A stretch of DNA of 38,103 bases from Candidatus Altimarinota bacterium (GTDB lineage: Bacteria > Patescibacteriota > Minisyncoccia > Phycocordibacterales > UBA5272), in NCBI GenBank assembly GCA_021734745.1, contig JAIPIK010000009.1, forward strand, positions 1 to 38,103. Reading direction: 5' to 3'. Below, piece after piece: positions 23,162 through 30,246 of this stretch. The translations under genes and the position numbers were made by a program. The notes beneath the pieces were generated by a model. That model searched no databases. It was given only the letters and a program-made list of their open reading frames with translations, and was not told where the DNA came from. How positions within the stretch are numbered: the stretch's first letter is position 1; every line of letters starts with the position of its first letter.

Positions 23162-23647
23162 ATGAATAATAAAGAGACAAAATTCACCTCAATGGGTTTA
23201 TATACTTCTAAAAAAAATTTATCAGGTGGTGGAACTGGCTCTTCTTTAGCTGGTGGTGGAGGGTCAGGTGGTCGAGCTGGAGGTGTAGAGGATAGTTCTG
23301 GTGAGCAATCAGCAGTTGGAATAATATCCAGAGAAGAGTTTGATGATGTGAAAAAAAACATAGAAGTTCTTGATGGGTTACAAGAAGAAACAAGAAAAGT
23401 TCTTGAAAGAGCTAAAGATATAAACAGCTTCACAACTTACTTCTTGTTTATTTTAGTTGTTGCATTTATTATAGCTTTCTATCAATCCGTTAGTGATTAT
23501 AAATATCATCTTGATGAACAGCGAAGGTATTTTTTTGAAATACTAAAAGATTATCAAACAAAAGAAAATTCACAAGAATATATTAATAATTTTAAGACCT
23601 GTTTACGAACATATAACTTAAATATTTGTACTAAATCAATTAAATAA
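23162..23647 (+). CDS. Hypothetical single-TM protein with Gly-rich linker and coiled coil
   Basis: Start ATG 23162 (MNNKETKFTSMGLY) lies 1 nt after the previous stop, so the larger frame from 23129 is rejected. The 161-residue protein has a short N-terminal part, a Gly/Ser-rich linker (residues about 18-45), a coiled-coil-prone helix (EEFDDVKKNIEVLDG, EETRKVLERAKDI), one membrane segment (about 92-110, FLFILVVAFIIAF) and an external or cytoplasmic tail with two Cys (KTCLRTYNLNICTK). No homolog recognised. Tight coupling to the DUF6941-like gene suggests a joint role. Confidence 0.6.
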   Translation: MNNKETKFTSMGLYTSKKNLSGGGTGSSLAGGGGSGGRAGGVEDSSGEQSAVGIISREEFDDVKKNIEVLDGLQEETRKVLERAKDINSFTTYFLFILVVAFIIAFYQSVSDYKYHLDEQRRYFFEILKDYQTKENSQEYINNFKTCLRTYNLNICTKSIK

Positions 23648-23676
23648 TTTTAATTCTTTTGGTATACTAAAACTCT

Positions 23677-24210
23677 ATGGAAAATAAAAATATTATAATT
23701 GGGGGAGGGGTAATTGTGCTTATTATAGTCGGCTGGTTATCATTTATGAATAATAATGCAGAGATGGCCAAACAAGCAGAAAAGACTATAAATGAAATAA
23801 ATGCAACAAGCACAGAAAGTGCTACTGTTGATACTAATGCAAATACAAACACTAATACAAATACAAATATGACACAAATAACAGAACTTAAAATGGAGGA
23901 TAGTGTGGTGGGAACTGGAGCAGAGGCAAAGGCAGGGGATAATGTAACGGTACATTATGTTGGGACATTATTAGATGGTACTGTTTTTGATGCTTCTAAG
24001 CCACGTGGTGATCAAGGATTTACATTTACTCTTGGTGCTGGTCAAGTAATCAAAGGATGGGATGTAGGGGTCGCTGGTATGAAAGTTGGTGGTAAACGTA
24101 AACTAAGTATTCCATCTGCAATGGCGTATGGAAATCAGGCTGTTGGAGGGGTTATACCAGCCAATTCTGACCTAATATTCGAAGTAGAATTACTTAGTAC
24201 AGGAAAGTAA
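23677..24210 (+). CDS. Membrane-anchored FKBP-type peptidyl-prolyl isomerase
   Basis: This enzyme catalyses cis-trans isomerisation of prolyl bonds and helps fold exported proteins. The protein has 177 residues. A membrane anchor at about 6-23 (IIIGGGVIVLIIVGWLSFM) is followed by a Thr/Asn-rich linker (TNANTNTNTNTN). The FKBP domain covers about 70-177: GDNVTVHYVGTLLDGTVFDAS, FTFTLGAGQVIKGWDVGVAG, KLSIPSAMAYG and IPANSDLIFEVELL. The active-site aromatic and acidic residues (Y, F, D, W) are in place. The orientation places the catalytic domain outside the cytoplasm. TATACT (23663-23668) ends 8 nt before the ATG. A strong terminator follows at 24235-24269. Confidence 0.95.
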   Translation: MENKNIIIGGGVIVLIIVGWLSFMNNNAEMAKQAEKTINEINATSTESATVDTNANTNTNTNTNMTQITELKMEDSVVGTGAEAKAGDNVTVHYVGTLLDGTVFDASKPRGDQGFTFTLGAGQVIKGWDVGVAGMKVGGKRKLSIPSAMAYGNQAVGGVIPANSDLIFEVELLSTGK

Positions 24211-24234
24211 TATTTAGTTATAAAACTATAAATT

Positions 24235-24270
24235 AAAAATACTGCAAGGCAAAGCCTTGCAGTATTTTTA
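24235..24270. terminator. Strong intrinsic terminator after the FKBP gene
   Basis: A perfect 16-bp stem (24235-24250 with 24254-24269) with loop AAA and a T run inside the descending arm. It faces the minus-strand RNA terminator at 24296-24330, so the two transcripts converge here. Confidence 0.93.
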
Positions 24271-24295
24271 ATTTAATTTTAGTTAAATATTATGT

Positions 24296-24330
24296 ATAAA
24301 AACAAAATCCGGGACATGAACATGTCCCGG
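24296..24330 (-). terminator. Intrinsic terminator of the tandem RNA
   Basis: CCGGGACATG (24309-24318) and CATGTCCCGG (24321-24330) form a GC-rich stem; on the minus strand it is followed by ATTTTGTTTTT. This is a clear Rho-independent terminator for minus-strand transcription. Confidence 0.88.
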
Positions 24331-24383
24331 ACCAGATAAGCATTTTGGCTACAAACCAAAAAATCAGCTTACCTTATCTCATC

Positions 24384-24414
24384 CCCCCGAAACGGACGCA
24401 TTGCCGACGGGAAG
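24384..24414 (-). repeat. 31-nt box, copy of module 2
   Basis: One of two near-identical 31-nt direct repeats (period 128 bp). On the minus strand the ends UUCCCG and CGGGGG can pair (two G-U), enclosing GGC-AAUGC-GUC. Confidence 0.9.
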
Positions 24415-24511
24415 GAGGTGTAGATTTAACGCTGTAGTCAGTTTTGCTCTGCCACAGTCGGGTACCTATACTTTGATCTACGAATCAAAAAACGTATATA
24501 CCCTTACCAAG

Positions 24512-24542
24512 CCCCCGAAACGGACGCATTGTCGACGGGAAG
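24512..24542 (-). repeat. 31-nt box, copy of module 1
   Basis: Differs from the other copy at one base (plus-strand T24532 versus C24404). In the small inner stem this turns a G-U pair into A-U, so pairing is kept. Confidence 0.9.
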
Positions 24543-24558
24543 TATTGCGTAGAATTTA

Positions 24559-24587
24559 ATTATATTCAATATATATTATAGAGTCAA
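24559..24587 (-). promoter_or_regulatory. Consensus promoter of the tandem RNA
   Basis: On the minus strand TTGACT (24587-24582), 17-bp spacer, TATAAT (24564-24559). Start predicted near 24552, precisely at the CUACG that opens module 1. The RNA diverges from the ATP-grasp gene at 24653. Confidence 0.82.
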
Positions 24588-24652
24588 TATAATTAGCATG
24601 CTTTTTTAAGTTAAAACTACTAGCTAAAAGAGGTATCTGATATACTATATTA

Positions 24653-25597
24653 ATGATAAAAGGATCTCGTAGTCTTCCAGATATTGCAGTGCTTCGTGGA
24701 GGTAAAAAAGATTTTAAACAGTCACTATTAGAAGGGGCTGAAGTTTTGACGTCACTCACAAAGCTAGGATATCATCCACTAGATGTATTAATAGATACTG
24801 ATGGAAATTGGACAACTAAAGGCAAACCAACAGATGCTCATATGGTTTTTGCAACCGCACATACAGTCGTAGACACAACAAGAACAAAAGGAGAAAAGTA
24901 TCAAGATCTAGCTAAGAAGATGAAAATACCTTTGTTGTTTTCTCAAGCACATGATGTAACTTTAGACAGGGAAGATATGTACAGACTTTTAAGACAACAA
25001 GGGGTTAAAGTTCCAGACACTGTTGTTGTGAGAGCAAAAGCACCTCTTAAAGATAGCTTGTTTCGAGATTTGTGGTCAAAGTATCACACCCCACTTCTTG
25101 TGCGACCTCTTACAAAAAATGAAAGTGCACCATCAAGACTTATAAAACTTTTTTCTGACTTAGAAAAAACAATTCGTGATTATCATAGTAAAGGTATAGA
25201 TACACACGTCCTTACATATCGTAAAGCATCAACAGTTTCGGTCGCGTTACTACCTAATTTTCGTAATCAAGATTTATACATACCAGTATTCGTCGAAACT
25301 TTTAATGTTAATAATGAGCTTCCTCATAAAGACTCAGTTGTGCGCCCACATCTACAAGCACCTCAGATAAAAAAAGATAAGATGAAGGAACTCGCAACAA
25401 AAGTATACAAAGCTTTAGATCTAAAAGGACCAGCTACCGTAGATGTTATTAGTTATAATAATAATCATATCGTTGTGAATGTGGATACTGCACCGTCGTT
25501 AAGAAAAGAAGGTAGGTTCATGCAAGCATTAGAAACAACTGGAGTAGATGCTGGGCATTATATTCATTCACATATACAAAATGAATTCGAGAGATAG
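24653..25597 (+). CDS. ATP-grasp protein related to D-alanine-D-alanine ligase, divergent
   Basis: A 314-residue protein with the Ddl-like order of domains: an N-terminal PDIAVLRGG and KLGYHPLDVLID segment, a central lid region (VPDTVVVRAKA, TPLLVRPLTKNESAPSRLI) and a C-terminal GPATVDVISYNNNHIVVNVDTAPSL. In Ddl the last motif reads E-V-N-T-x-P, with Glu and Asn binding Mg-ATP. Here it is N-V-D-T-A-P, so Glu is Asn and Asn is Asp, and the usual Arg before the VD strand is Thr. The glycine-rich ATP loop is also not obvious. It may be a different ligase or a weakened one; D-Ala ligation is not assured. TATACT (24641-24646) ends 6 nt before the ATG, leaderless. Adjacent to the divergent RNA gene. 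Confidence 0.75.
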   Translation: MIKGSRSLPDIAVLRGGKKDFKQSLLEGAEVLTSLTKLGYHPLDVLIDTDGNWTTKGKPTDAHMVFATAHTVVDTTRTKGEKYQDLAKKMKIPLLFSQAHDVTLDREDMYRLLRQQGVKVPDTVVVRAKAPLKDSLFRDLWSKYHTPLLVRPLTKNESAPSRLIKLFSDLEKTIRDYHSKGIDTHVLTYRKASTVSVALLPNFRNQDLYIPVFVETFNVNNELPHKDSVVRPHLQAPQIKKDKMKELATKVYKALDLKGPATVDVISYNNNHIVVNVDTAPSLRKEGRFMQALETTGVDAGHYIHSHIQNEFER

Positions 25598-25664
25598 GCG
25601 ATTATTGAGTATTATATTAGGACTACCGATAATTCTTATTATTATATATTTTTTACTTAGTTAG
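25581..25664 (+). CDS. Possible 27-residue single-TM peptide
   Basis: An ATG at 25581, inside the last codons of the ATP-grasp gene in another frame, opens 27 codons ending TAG (25662-25664). The peptide starts MNSRDRRLLS, then a pure hydrophobic stretch (IILGLPIILIIIYFLL). The positively charged N-terminus followed by one membrane segment is the profile of small membrane proteins. No Shine-Dalgarno is evident, so translation would depend on coupling to the upstream stop (TAG 25595-25597). It lies before the terminator at 25689-25730. It could be chance in AT-rich DNA. Confidence 0.35.
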   Translation: MNSRDRRLLSIILGLPIILIIIYFLLS

Positions 25665-25688
25665 TTTTTTAAATAATAAATATTGCAA

Positions 25689-25730
25689 AAGTAAAAACCG
25701 CCCCTCTGGTAAGTACGGCGGTTTTTACTT
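25689..25730. terminator. Strong terminator between convergent genes
   Basis: A 14-bp stem (25689-25702 with 25717-25730) with a 14-nt loop; A and T tracts on both sides. It ends the ATP-grasp transcript and the opposing DUF1508 transcript. Confidence 0.9.
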
Positions 25731-25788
25731 GTTACTTTTTTACTAAAAAGTGACGTCTTTGTTTGATGCGTTTTTTGTGTGTTGCTTC

Positions 25789-26112
25789 TTAGGCTTTCAC
25801 TCCAACAACTTTTTTGGTAGCTGGCTTTTTCGTGATTACCTTCGATGCTACTACCTTTTCCGCAACCTTTTTTCTTTTTACAGAATTGGATTGCTTCCCA
25901 GTTGTTTTTGAAGCCGCATCTGCTTTTTTATCGGCATCAACGAGAACGGCCTTAGACACCCATTCAGAGAGCCTCTTTACTTGCGCCATGGCTACTGACT
26001 TCTTCTCAAACTTTGAAGAAGAGAAGATCAGTTTTCCATCGCGAGAAAGAAGTTTGAATTGGTACAGACCCTTCTTGTCTTTATAGACTTCAAGGATTGT
26101 CGTTTTTGACAT
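25789..26112 (-). CDS. DUF1508/YegP-like domain with Lys/Ala-rich histone-like tail
   Basis: A 107-residue protein. The first 50 residues (LEVYKDKKGLYQFKLLSRDGKLIFSSS, then KSVAMAQVKRL) fit the small beta-beta-alpha fold of DUF1508 (YegP). The remaining half is low complexity and strongly basic, with repeated Lys, Ala and Val (SVKRKKVAEKVVASK, TKKPATKKVVGVKA), like the tails of bacterial histone H1-like proteins. Such tails bind nucleic acids nonspecifically, so a nucleoid- or RNA-binding role is plausible. Start ATG 26112; the upstream region has a consensus promoter at 26219-26248 and a leader of about 100 nt. Terminator at 25689-25730. It is in an otherwise gene-free spacing, monocistronic. 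Confidence 0.75.
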   Translation of the reverse strand: MSKTTILEVYKDKKGLYQFKLLSRDGKLIFSSSKFEKKSVAMAQVKRLSEWVSKAVLVDADKKADAASKTTGKQSNSVKRKKVAEKVVASKVITKKPATKKVVGVKA

Positions 26113-26218
26113 TCTTTTTCTATTAAAAGCTGATAATGAAACAACTGTCCACTACTAGTGTAACAACCTTATGTACTATACTCAAGTAAAAGTAGGGGTA
26201 GTTATTCACACCCTAACA

Positions 26219-26248
26219 ATATTAGGAATATTATTATTGCACAGTCAA
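26219..26248 (-). promoter_or_regulatory. Promoter upstream of the DUF1508 gene
   Basis: Minus strand: TTGACT (26248-26243), 18-bp spacer, TAATAT (26224-26219). The leader of about 100 nt is long for this genome, where most leaders are nearly absent. Confidence 0.6.
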
Positions 26249-26297
26249 GAGTAAAATTATTAATTACTTATTAAAGTATTTGAGTTAGATTAAATAC

Positions 26298-26987
26298 TTA
26301 TTTTATTCCACACTCGGTAAGTAGTGTTTCAACCTGTTTTGGGGTTAGAATATGTACAGCTTTTGATTTTAGGCCGTGCACTACAAATGACATAATCCTT
26401 ACTCTCTTAAGTGAAATTACAGTTAGATTCAAAGCGTTTAGCATCCTACGTATTTCATGCTTCTTTCCCTCAGTTAAAATAATTCGAAGTGAATAACCCT
26501 CATTATAAATTGCTACTGATTTAACAGGGGCATATTGTGCTTCTTGAGTGCGAATTCCCTTTTTAAGTAACGTAATTACACGCGGTGTTGCTTTTTCTCT
26601 TATAACAACTTCATATTCTTTTTCGCGGCCATGTTTCGGGTTAAGAAGAGCATCAACAACACGGTAGTCATTACTGTATAGTAGTAGACCGTCACTCTCT
26701 TTATCTAGTCTTCCAAGCGGTTCACAACCTGGGATACTTTCATGCCTACCGGTAACTTCACCTCTCGGTTTATTATAAAGTGCATATATTAAATCTTTTG
26801 TAATATGTTTAACTTGAACAATGTCATTTTTTGAAACTTTACTTCCAAGAGTAGCTGGCTTTTTATTAATAGTTACATAATTTTTTGTAATGTAATCATC
26901 AATTGTACGACGAGACCCAATACCTTGATCACGCAAAAAGGCATTAATACGAACGGGTTCTGTTGTTGTTACTTTTATTTCCTTCAT
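26298..26987 (-). CDS. RsuA/RluB-family 16S/23S rRNA pseudouridine synthase
   Basis: It isomerises a specific uridine in rRNA to pseudouridine. The protein has 229 residues. An S4 RNA-binding domain (RINAFLRDQGIGSRRTIDDYI, residues 13-33) is followed by the catalytic domain: LIYALYNKPRGEVTG (66-80), the active-site motif GRLDKESDGLLLYSND with D95, KEYEV and the C-terminal GKKHEIRRMLNALNL. These are the signatures of the RsuA/RluB/RluE/RluF group. Which uridine is modified cannot be read from the sequence. Start ATG 26987 is 4 nt after the MFS gene's stop, so it is the second gene of an operon. Confidence 0.93.
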   Translation of the reverse strand: MKEIKVTTTEPVRINAFLRDQGIGSRRTIDDYITKNYVTINKKPATLGSKVSKNDIVQVKHITKDLIYALYNKPRGEVTGRHESIPGCEPLGRLDKESDGLLLYSNDYRVVDALLNPKHGREKEYEVVIREKATPRVITLLKKGIRTQEAQYAPVKSVAIYNEGYSLRIILTEGKKHEIRRMLNALNLTVISLKRVRIMSFVVHGLKSKAVHILTPKQVETLLTECGIK

Positions 26988-26991
26988 ATAG

Positions 26992-28176
26992 TTATTTGTT
27001 GTGATGATTATTTGGTAACTGTATTCTAATTGCGTAAGATATACCCCACAGTATAACGCATCCTAAGATTATAAACATTAATTGTGGTCTTTCAATAAGT
27101 AGTGGTGCAAATATAAAACCTATACTACCAACAAATATAATTGAAACACCGCGTATATTCATAAACAGAGCTGTGAGAGAGGCGTCCTCTGGGCCAATTT
27201 TTTTAAAGAAAGATGTAAACGCCATTGTCTCAGTAGCAGATGTTCCTATGCGCGAAACAAATAATAGCAGAGCCCAGATTAATGGATTAGAACTCGTAAT
27301 GATTACAAACAGAAAAGTAGTTACTGCCATAATAAGTAAACCTGATACTAATATATTTTTTTCACCATAGTGACCGTCTGCTAAGTGTCCAAGCTCATAT
27401 GGAAATATAACAAGCGGAATAAGTGCAATTGGTAAAATATAAGTCATATATGTTGTAAGAGGTATTCCAATTGTGGCAAGATAAATAGGAGAGTAAATTA
27501 TCATTGTAGAATAAAATGACTCAACAACTAAGTCTACAATGAATATTGCTTTGAGGTTTTTATCTTTTAATACTCTTTTTAATGCTCCAAAAATATCAAC
27601 ACTTGAGTAAGCTGGCTCTTTTACATGTGTGAGATACTTATGTATGAAATAAAGAAAAGGAATAAGAAAGAGGGATGCGACAACATATAAAGCCTTGAAT
27701 GAGTAATTGGCAAGTATGAATCCACCTATCATTGGAGAAACAAGTACACCTAAATTGAGTATTGTAAAAAATAGACCACGTATACTTCCAGTATTTGCGT
27801 TTTTGCTAAAACTCTCTATAAAAATATTAAGACATATATATAGAAATGATTGCAATATAATATGTATAACAAAAAATAAAGCTATGACAAATAAATTATC
27901 AGTGATTGCAAAAGTAATAGTTGCTATTATCTCAGCAATAACTAAAAAGAAAGTAAAACCATAAGTGTGAAAACGTCGAATAGATTTTGCAATTGATAGT
28001 GAAGCAATCAGTGTTGCAATACTTGCTACGACGTATAAGCCACTAACATATGCAGAGGTAAAGTACATATGTAAAAATGATGATGTTGCGTATAAAGGAA
28101 TTGCATAATGCAAAGCATATAGCATCGTTAGTATATATGTAACAATGAGAAGTTTATTGCGAAGTATTGCGTGCAT
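26992..28176 (-). CDS. Major facilitator superfamily transporter
   Basis: A 394-residue protein with twelve predicted membrane segments spread evenly, with a longer central cytoplasmic loop around 185-210 (YLTHVKEPAYSSVDIFGALKRVLKDKN). The loop between segments 2 and 3 has SIAKSIRRFHTYG, a weak form of the MFS motif A, and the second half carries GHLADGHYGEKNI, which is closer to G-x-L-a-D-r-x-G-r. Segments 5 and 6 hold the glycine-rich SPMIGGFILANYS. Substrate cannot be inferred; Patescibacteria often keep a few carriers for scavenged nutrients or drugs. On the minus strand TATACT (28194-28189) lies 12 nt before the ATG. Co-transcribed with the pseudouridine synthase. Confidence 0.88.
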   Translation of the reverse strand: MHAILRNKLLIVTYILTMLYALHYAIPLYATSSFLHMYFTSAYVSGLYVVASIATLIASLSIAKSIRRFHTYGFTFFLVIAEIIATITFAITDNLFVIALFFVIHIILQSFLYICLNIFIESFSKNANTGSIRGLFFTILNLGVLVSPMIGGFILANYSFKALYVVASLFLIPFLYFIHKYLTHVKEPAYSSVDIFGALKRVLKDKNLKAIFIVDLVVESFYSTMIIYSPIYLATIGIPLTTYMTYILPIALIPLVIFPYELGHLADGHYGEKNILVSGLLIMAVTTFLFVIITSSNPLIWALLLFVSRIGTSATETMAFTSFFKKIGPEDASLTALFMNIRGVSIIFVGSIGFIFAPLLIERPQLMFIILGCVILWGISYAIRIQLPNNHHNK

Positions 28177-28234
28177 AGATTATTTTGTAGTATATCAAGA
28201 ATAGATAATAGGTGGTAGGCAACTATTGTATACA

Positions 28235-28262
28235 AAAAGCATTATCATAAGATAATGCTTTT
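28235..28262 (-). terminator. Intrinsic terminator of RNase J
   Basis: A 12-bp perfect stem (28235-28246 with 28251-28262), loop ATAA. On the minus strand it is followed by TTTTTGT. It lies just upstream of the MFS promoter. Confidence 0.85.
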
Positions 28263-28284
28263 CTCCATCCATTTACTAAATAAA

Positions 28285-30207
28285 TTAAACGCTAATTATT
28301 ACAGGAATAATAACAGGGCGCTTTGCAGTTTTCTGAAGAAGGAATTTTGTTGTTGCCTCAACAACATCTTGCTTCATTTGGTCTAGATTGGAATACCCTC
28401 CGCGTAAGAGTCCTTCATCAATAACTTTTTTTGTAAGAAGTCGTGTCTGGTATAAAAGGTCTTGTGATTCTTTAAGATAAACGAACCCACGAGAAATAAG
28501 ATCAGGAGACTTCTTGAGTGTGTGTGTATGACTGTCTATGACTCCAATGACAACAAACATACCATCCTCAGCTAGGGTCTGCCTGTCACGCATAACAACG
28601 TCCTGAATTTTTCCAACAGATGTACCGTCCACAACAATCATCTCACCTGGCGCCAGTTCTTTTAATTTAAGGATTTTACTACCGCCATCCTGAATCTCGA
28701 TAATCATTCCATTATCAGGTGTAACAATATTTTCATCCATCATACCTAGCTTTCGCTCAATGTCAGCATGCACACGAAGCATATAATGATATCCGTGAAC
28801 AGGAATGAAAAACTTCGGATGAATTTTACGGTGAATCCAAATTAACTCATCAGCATTAGCGTGACCAGAAGAGTGCACATCAGATGTTTTATAGTGAATA
28901 ATATGAGCGCCCATACGTGAAAGCTTATCCTTCAAGTTTTGAACAGCGCGCTCATTTCCTGGTACAACAGACGATGACATTAGAATCGTATCGCGTGAGG
29001 ATAAACGAATAAATTTATGAGTCTTGGAGGCAATTCTACCAAGAGCAGCAAACTCTTCTCCTTGCTGTCCTGTTGCTAAAATAATAATTTTGTTTTCAGG
29101 ATAATTAGACATTTCTTCAAGAGAGATAAGTGTCTCTGGTTTAACTTTCAACATGTTTGCAAGCTTTGAAATTTCAACGTTCGTCTTCATACTGCGTCCT
29201 TCCACAACAACTTTCTTGCCATATTTTTCTGCTGTTTCTAACATGAATAGCATTCGCTCCACCTGTGAGGCAAAAGTACTAATGATTAGACGTCCAGACG
29301 TTTCCTTAATAATATTTTCTATGTTTTTATAAACAACAGTGTCTGAAATAGAAAACCCAGGGTTCTCACAGTTTGTAGAATCAGCCATAAGAAGAAGAGT
29401 TTTTCTATCATCAAAAACTTTATATCTTTCTTCTTCATCATCTGTTGGAATATTGTCATTATGCTCTAGCCGAAGATCGCCTGTATGAACTATATCACCG
29501 TATGGTGTTTCAATTATTATACCCATTGAGTCTGGAATAGCGTGTGTTACACCAAAGAAACGCACCTTAAGGTCACCAAAAGTAATAGCATCACCTTTCT
29601 CAACTACATTAATTGTAAGTGGTGCGAGGTGAGGGAACTCTTCCTGACGCTTTCTAATCATTAGAGATGTAAAAAGACGTGCGTAAATTTGGGGGTTACC
29701 TATACGAGGCATAATATAAGGAATTGCCCCAATATGGTCAAGGTGACCATGAGTAACAACCACTCCCTTTATCTTGTGTTTATTTTCTTCGAGATATCGA
29801 GAGTTAGGCAAAATAAAATCGATACCTGGGGTATGCTTTTCAGTAAACTGAACACCACAGTCAATAATAACTATAGTATCTTTGAATTCAACCATACTCA
29901 TGTTGCGTCCAATTTCTTCAACACCACCAAAATGAATAATGCGAATATCTCCGTCCTTCAATTTTGGAATATGCCCTAGTTCTGTTTTTGGCGATACAGT
30001 TGTATCAAATTTTGGACCAACCATTGATCTTGGTGGCCTGTTGTTGCGCATACGGTTACCTCCTCCTGTGCGTGGGCGTGGGTCGTGAGCTCTCTTAAAA
30101 GGAGTCTGTGTTGGAGTCTCTGCTTGGGTTGATTCTTGGTTTTTTGAGTTGCTAGTAACTTCAGCTTCTGCTTCATTATTTGATTGTGTTGGGTAGTTTG
30201 TGTTCAT
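28285..30207 (-). CDS. rnj: Ribonuclease J
   Basis: A metallo-beta-lactamase/beta-CASP RNase with 5'-3' exonuclease and endonuclease activity, a central mRNA-decay enzyme where RNase E is absent. The protein has 640 residues against about 555 for B. subtilis RNase J1; the excess is a disordered N-terminus of about 75 residues rich in Gln, Thr and Arg (TGGGNRMRNNRPPR), perhaps RNA-binding. Metal motifs: VTHGHLDHIG (HxHxDH at 153-158), VIIDCGVQF, THAIPDSMG, VHTGDLRLEHN. Beta-CASP motifs follow: ISTFASQVERM, LATGQQGEE and SSGHANADEL, then the C-terminal FIPVHGYHYML. In a genome with leaderless 5' ends it may be important in turnover. ATG 30207 has TATAAA-like sequence about 20 nt upstream. Terminator at 28235-28262. 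Confidence 0.96.
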   Translation of the reverse strand: MNTNYPTQSNNEAEAEVTSNSKNQESTQAETPTQTPFKRAHDPRPRTGGGNRMRNNRPPRSMVGPKFDTTVSPKTELGHIPKLKDGDIRIIHFGGVEEIGRNMSMVEFKDTIVIIDCGVQFTEKHTPGIDFILPNSRYLEENKHKIKGVVVTHGHLDHIGAIPYIMPRIGNPQIYARLFTSLMIRKRQEEFPHLAPLTINVVEKGDAITFGDLKVRFFGVTHAIPDSMGIIIETPYGDIVHTGDLRLEHNDNIPTDDEEERYKVFDDRKTLLLMADSTNCENPGFSISDTVVYKNIENIIKETSGRLIISTFASQVERMLFMLETAEKYGKKVVVEGRSMKTNVEISKLANMLKVKPETLISLEEMSNYPENKIIILATGQQGEEFAALGRIASKTHKFIRLSSRDTILMSSSVVPGNERAVQNLKDKLSRMGAHIIHYKTSDVHSSGHANADELIWIHRKIHPKFFIPVHGYHYMLRVHADIERKLGMMDENIVTPDNGMIIEIQDGGSKILKLKELAPGEMIVVDGTSVGKIQDVVMRDRQTLAEDGMFVVIGVIDSHTHTLKKSPDLISRGFVYLKESQDLLYQTRLLTKKVIDEGLLRGGYSNLDQMKQDVVEATTKFLLQKTAKRPVIIPVIISV

Positions 30208-30246
30208 ATTGTTAAGGTTATTTTATAAAAAGGATTTAAGTTATGT

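Larger units (their letters stand above)
24298..24552 (-). ncRNA. Candidate structured RNA of about 250 nt with two tandem pseudoknotted modules
   Basis: No open frame of useful length lies here. Reading the minus strand, a consensus promoter (24559-24587) predicts a start near 24552, and a terminator ends it near 24298. In between are two modules. Each starts with CUAC-R (24552-24548 CUACG; 24423-24419 CUACA), continues with a 31-nt box (24542-24512 and 24414-24384, one mismatch) and then a long hairpin. Module 1 hairpin: 10 bp with a 2-nt bulge (24503-24494/24471-24460), inner 5 bp (24488-24484/24477-24473). Module 2: 7 bp (24379-24373/24340-24334), inner 6 bp (24361-24356/24348-24343). The apical loops hold CGUAG (24482-24478) and UGUAG (24353-24349), complementary to that module's own CUACG or CUACA. 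The change G-C to A-U keeps the pairing. The RNA also carries CACCUCCUU (24420-24412), an anti-Shine-Dalgarno. It matches no RNA family I can name; 6S RNA, tmRNA, RNase P and SRP RNA hallmarks were not found. Confidence 0.7.

Noticed and set aside
24312-24540. Small frames beginning MRPFRG in both 31-nt boxes
   Set aside because: They are 10-14 codons long, have no Shine-Dalgarno and differ after the box; explained by the repeated box itself.
24384-24542. Two 31-nt repeats as a CRISPR array
   Set aside because: Only two copies, 97 bp apart, with structured non-random sequence between them and no cas genes; the RNA explanation fits better.
24298-24552. 6S RNA, tmRNA, RNase P or SRP RNA
   Set aside because: No single large central bulge, no tRNA-like ends or tag frame, no RNase P core or GGAAGCAGC-type SRP loop; the tandem modular design also argues against these.
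25814-26086. Plus-strand open frame opposite the DUF1508 gene
   Set aside because: Antisense shadow of a Lys/Ala-rich frame; no start signals.
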